Below, piece after piece: positions 61,821-64,000 of a stretch of DNA of 64,000 nt. Every line of letters begins with the position of its first letter. Position 1 is the first letter of the stretch. The stretch is from Zonotrichia leucophrys gambelii. Taxonomy: Eukaryota; Chordata; Aves; Passeriformes; Passerellidae. A program made the position numbers and the translations under genes. The notes under the pieces were generated by a model. That model was not told where the DNA came from, ran no database searches, and worked only from the letters and a program-made list of their open reading frames with translations. The DNA lies in NCBI RefSeq assembly GCF_028769735.1, contig NC_088171.1, forward strand, positions 64,098,216 to 64,162,215. The letters are read 5' to 3'.

Positions 61821-64000
61821 GAAACAACTGGGGATTTAGTTTACATCTGCCTGGGCTTTCCTCTGGTGAGAAGGCATTTTCTTAAACAAGTAATATTGAA
61901 AAGGAGACACTGCTGCAAATTCAAATAGTGGTAGATAACAGGAACTTTGTTATGCAGTCTTGCTTGTTTTAGGAATGCCCTTCTCTCGTTATCACTTAGT
62001 GGCTCCTGATAATTGTTGAAAAAGTTGATATTTACATGGGGCTTACAGAATCAAGAGATATGTGGCATATTAGAAGGATTCTGTTCTCTTAAGCATGTTT
62101 TTCAAAGGTTACCCTAGCCCAGAGCAACAAAGCTTAATACGTGCTTGTTGAAAGGTTTGATTGGTTTTCTTTTCTATAACCTCAAAAAGTTTAACCTTTT
62201 AAGTGAGTAAATGCATATATTCAGCATGAATATATTTCATTAATTTATCCAGAATATTTCAAGGAACAGAGTAAGATCATTTGTCACAGCAGAGGAGAGG
62301 ATGGCAGAATGATTCTATCAGTGTGCTGCTGAGCCTGGACATCCTGTGCTGTTTTCACTTTTTGTGCTGCCTTGTGTCTCTGAGTGAGGGTTTGGGTTAG
62401 AAAGCCATAAAAGTCCAACAGGGTGGAATAAGCTGAAAGCTTGGAAACTGAAAACCTGCAATTTCAGTGACTAGTACACCTACTACTTGTAAGATTAAGT
62501 TACACTGTATAGGGGAACATTTCTCTGACAGACTCTTTACACATTTTACATGTATATTTTATAGTAGGGTGAGCAGTTTCCCAATATCACCATCTAAGGC
62601 TGCATTTTAATAGAGTCACTTCTTACGTGTGCAAGAACATAATGGCCATCATGCACAATTTGCAAACAGGTCATTGCTGGAAAACCTGAAGGATGTTTGA
62701 GGCATTTTAATTCTGCTAGTAGGAGCAATAACATAATGACGGTAAATAAGATCATTCCTAGATGAGGAAATGAGGGATTACTTGCCTAATAAGCCATTTG
62801 TATAAGGAAATGCTTATTCAAGGTTGAAAATGTTTCCAAACTTCAGCAAAAATCTTGGAATAAAAGCCTCCAATCTGCCGTCACTTTATCTTCACAAATC
62901 TAAGATGCTGCTGTACACTTAAGGTGTGGAGATGCTGTGTGAGCCTGTCTGCAGCTAACAAAAGCCAAAGCCCCTTTCCCCCCCTATTAGTTGTTGAGAA
63001 GTGGTAACCTAAATTTGGAAGAAATTAAGTGTGCTATCACTAAGGGATTTCCAAATGAGCATTATACTAGTGACTGTAAAAGCCACATGTGGCACAGTGA
63101 GAAAACACATAAATCCCCTTGTTTTATGCTGTTACAGCTTTGACAGGGCCCCTCTTGGGATGGTTGGTCCTAAGATGCATTAATTATAGCACTTAAGTTC
63201 AAATGTTCATTGGAATAGAGGCATGAACTGACCTTTCCAGAAGGAAAAGGTTAATGTTGAAAAACACTGATTTCAGCAATCCATCTTCTCAAGGTAACCC
63301 CAGAGTTTATGGTTTGCTTAACTACACAGTGTTGCTGTTCCCTTGAAAAATAACTTTCTCTCTGAAGTGATCTATGTAGCCAAACCAGTGTTCCCACTTA
63401 TAAACTGAATTTTAATTGCCTGCTGTGTCTCTCTTATGTCTTTGTCACCTGAGAGGATGGAGCAGATGTTTAAATGCATCTGCATCCTAGGTGCTGCTGA
63501 GGTGGCAGACAGAGAGATGTTGTCATAAAATCTTCATGGTAGTTCTTGCCTACAGTCATTCTGGGAGGGGTCTGACAACAGTGCAATGCTTCAGGAGATG
63601 ACTGTAAATGGGATAATGGGATGTCCATATCCACTTGGCATCAGCTTTTCAAGTTACTCCAATTACATAACAATGATGGTAATCAGACAACCATGTCACA
63701 TCAAGAATGTTAATTGGGTGTTGAGTAGTAAATCTGAGCAAAGGAGAACTTGGGATCAGTATTAGGATCAATTCTTTACAGGGAATCTTTGGAGTAGACC
63801 ATCTATGGAGAAACCATGGAAACTTCGCTTCAGTCACCTGAAGCAACTAGACAGGGCTCTGGAGCAACGTAGAAATTTATTTTCTATTGACAATTCAGAA
63901 GCATCAAATGTATTATCTTACCTAGCAGCTGGTGTCTGTGCCTGATATCCTCTGATTTCTTTCCCAGGAAAGGAATCCACCTGTGGGGGAAGAGGACTTG

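Larger units (their letters stand above)
58329..64000. other. Unique noncoding DNA to the end of the window
   Basis: No gene or transposon is recognised. A GA-rich patch lies at 59083-59120. Blocks at about 59150-59480, 61160-61460 and 62700-62830 are repeat-free with many ATTA/TAAT cores and look like conserved noncoding elements. A 9-bp-stem hairpin lies at 61794-61820 (ggaacaagt ... acttgttcc). Open frames of up to 113 codons (60454-60795 +) have no domain I recognise. Confidence 0.5.

Noticed and set aside
1..64000. tRNA genes, CRISPR arrays, bacterial-type operons
   Set aside because: No B-box-type (ggttcgaatcc) sequence on either strand, no regularly spaced repeats with unique spacers, and the sequence is vertebrate in character.

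Overview
This window looks like a gene-poor stretch of a bird nuclear genome. The main evidence is ten or so degraded copies of the CR1 (chicken repeat 1) non-LTR retrotransposon, on both strands. They carry the typical avian CR1 3' end (the 'ggtcccttccaacc...attctatgattct' type of ending) and, in the longer copies, the last part of the CR1 reverse-transcriptase reading frame (a 'VRPHLECC...FWAPQY'-like motif). There is also one GC-rich retroviral-type LTR without an internal region, of a kind common in songbirds. The rest is AT-rich (roughly 39-40% G+C by eye) with short microsatellites. I cannot identify the species. A passerine or other neoavian bird is an inference.

I found no convincing protein-coding gene, exon, tRNA, rRNA, CRISPR array or operon. 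The longest open frame (201 codons, 3422-4027 +) is CR1-derived. The next (187 codons, 47506-48069 -) has no recognisable family. The window is therefore either a gene desert or the inside of a very large intron. The sequence alone does not decide between these.

Layout: 1-3394 unique AT-rich DNA with a perfect 12-bp-stem hairpin; 3395-4042 CR1 (+); 7220-7550 CR1 (-); 7871 to about 8430 solo-LTR-like element; 10327-10469 and 11633-11775 a pair of direct repeats about 90% identical, with a small CR1 scrap (-) between them; 13091-13170 a four-unit tandem repeat; 14522-14557 and 15546-15578 microsatellites; 18658-18725 and 20211-20276 a second short direct-repeat pair; 19434-19600 CR1 (-); 23608-23720 CR1 (+); 26131-26775 CR1 (-); 33126-33530 CR1 (+); 33531-41810 a long repeat-poor stretch holding the best candidate conserved noncoding elements; 41811-42495 CR1 (+); 45024-45175 CR1 (+); 48632-48660 a perfect 11-bp hairpin; 52010-52240 CR1 (-); 55418-55463 an AT repeat; 58201-58328 a T-rich/(GTTTT)n tract; and unique sequence to the end.

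Several repeat-free blocks (notably about 35770-36010, 37600-37980, 47360-47600, 15180-15310 and 59150-59480) have the look of vertebrate conserved noncoding elements. They are AT-rich, with TAAT/ATTA cores, POU-like octamers and preserved CpGs. If alignments confirm them, the window is a regulatory desert around a developmental gene outside the window. I did not find an obviously new multi-gene system here.
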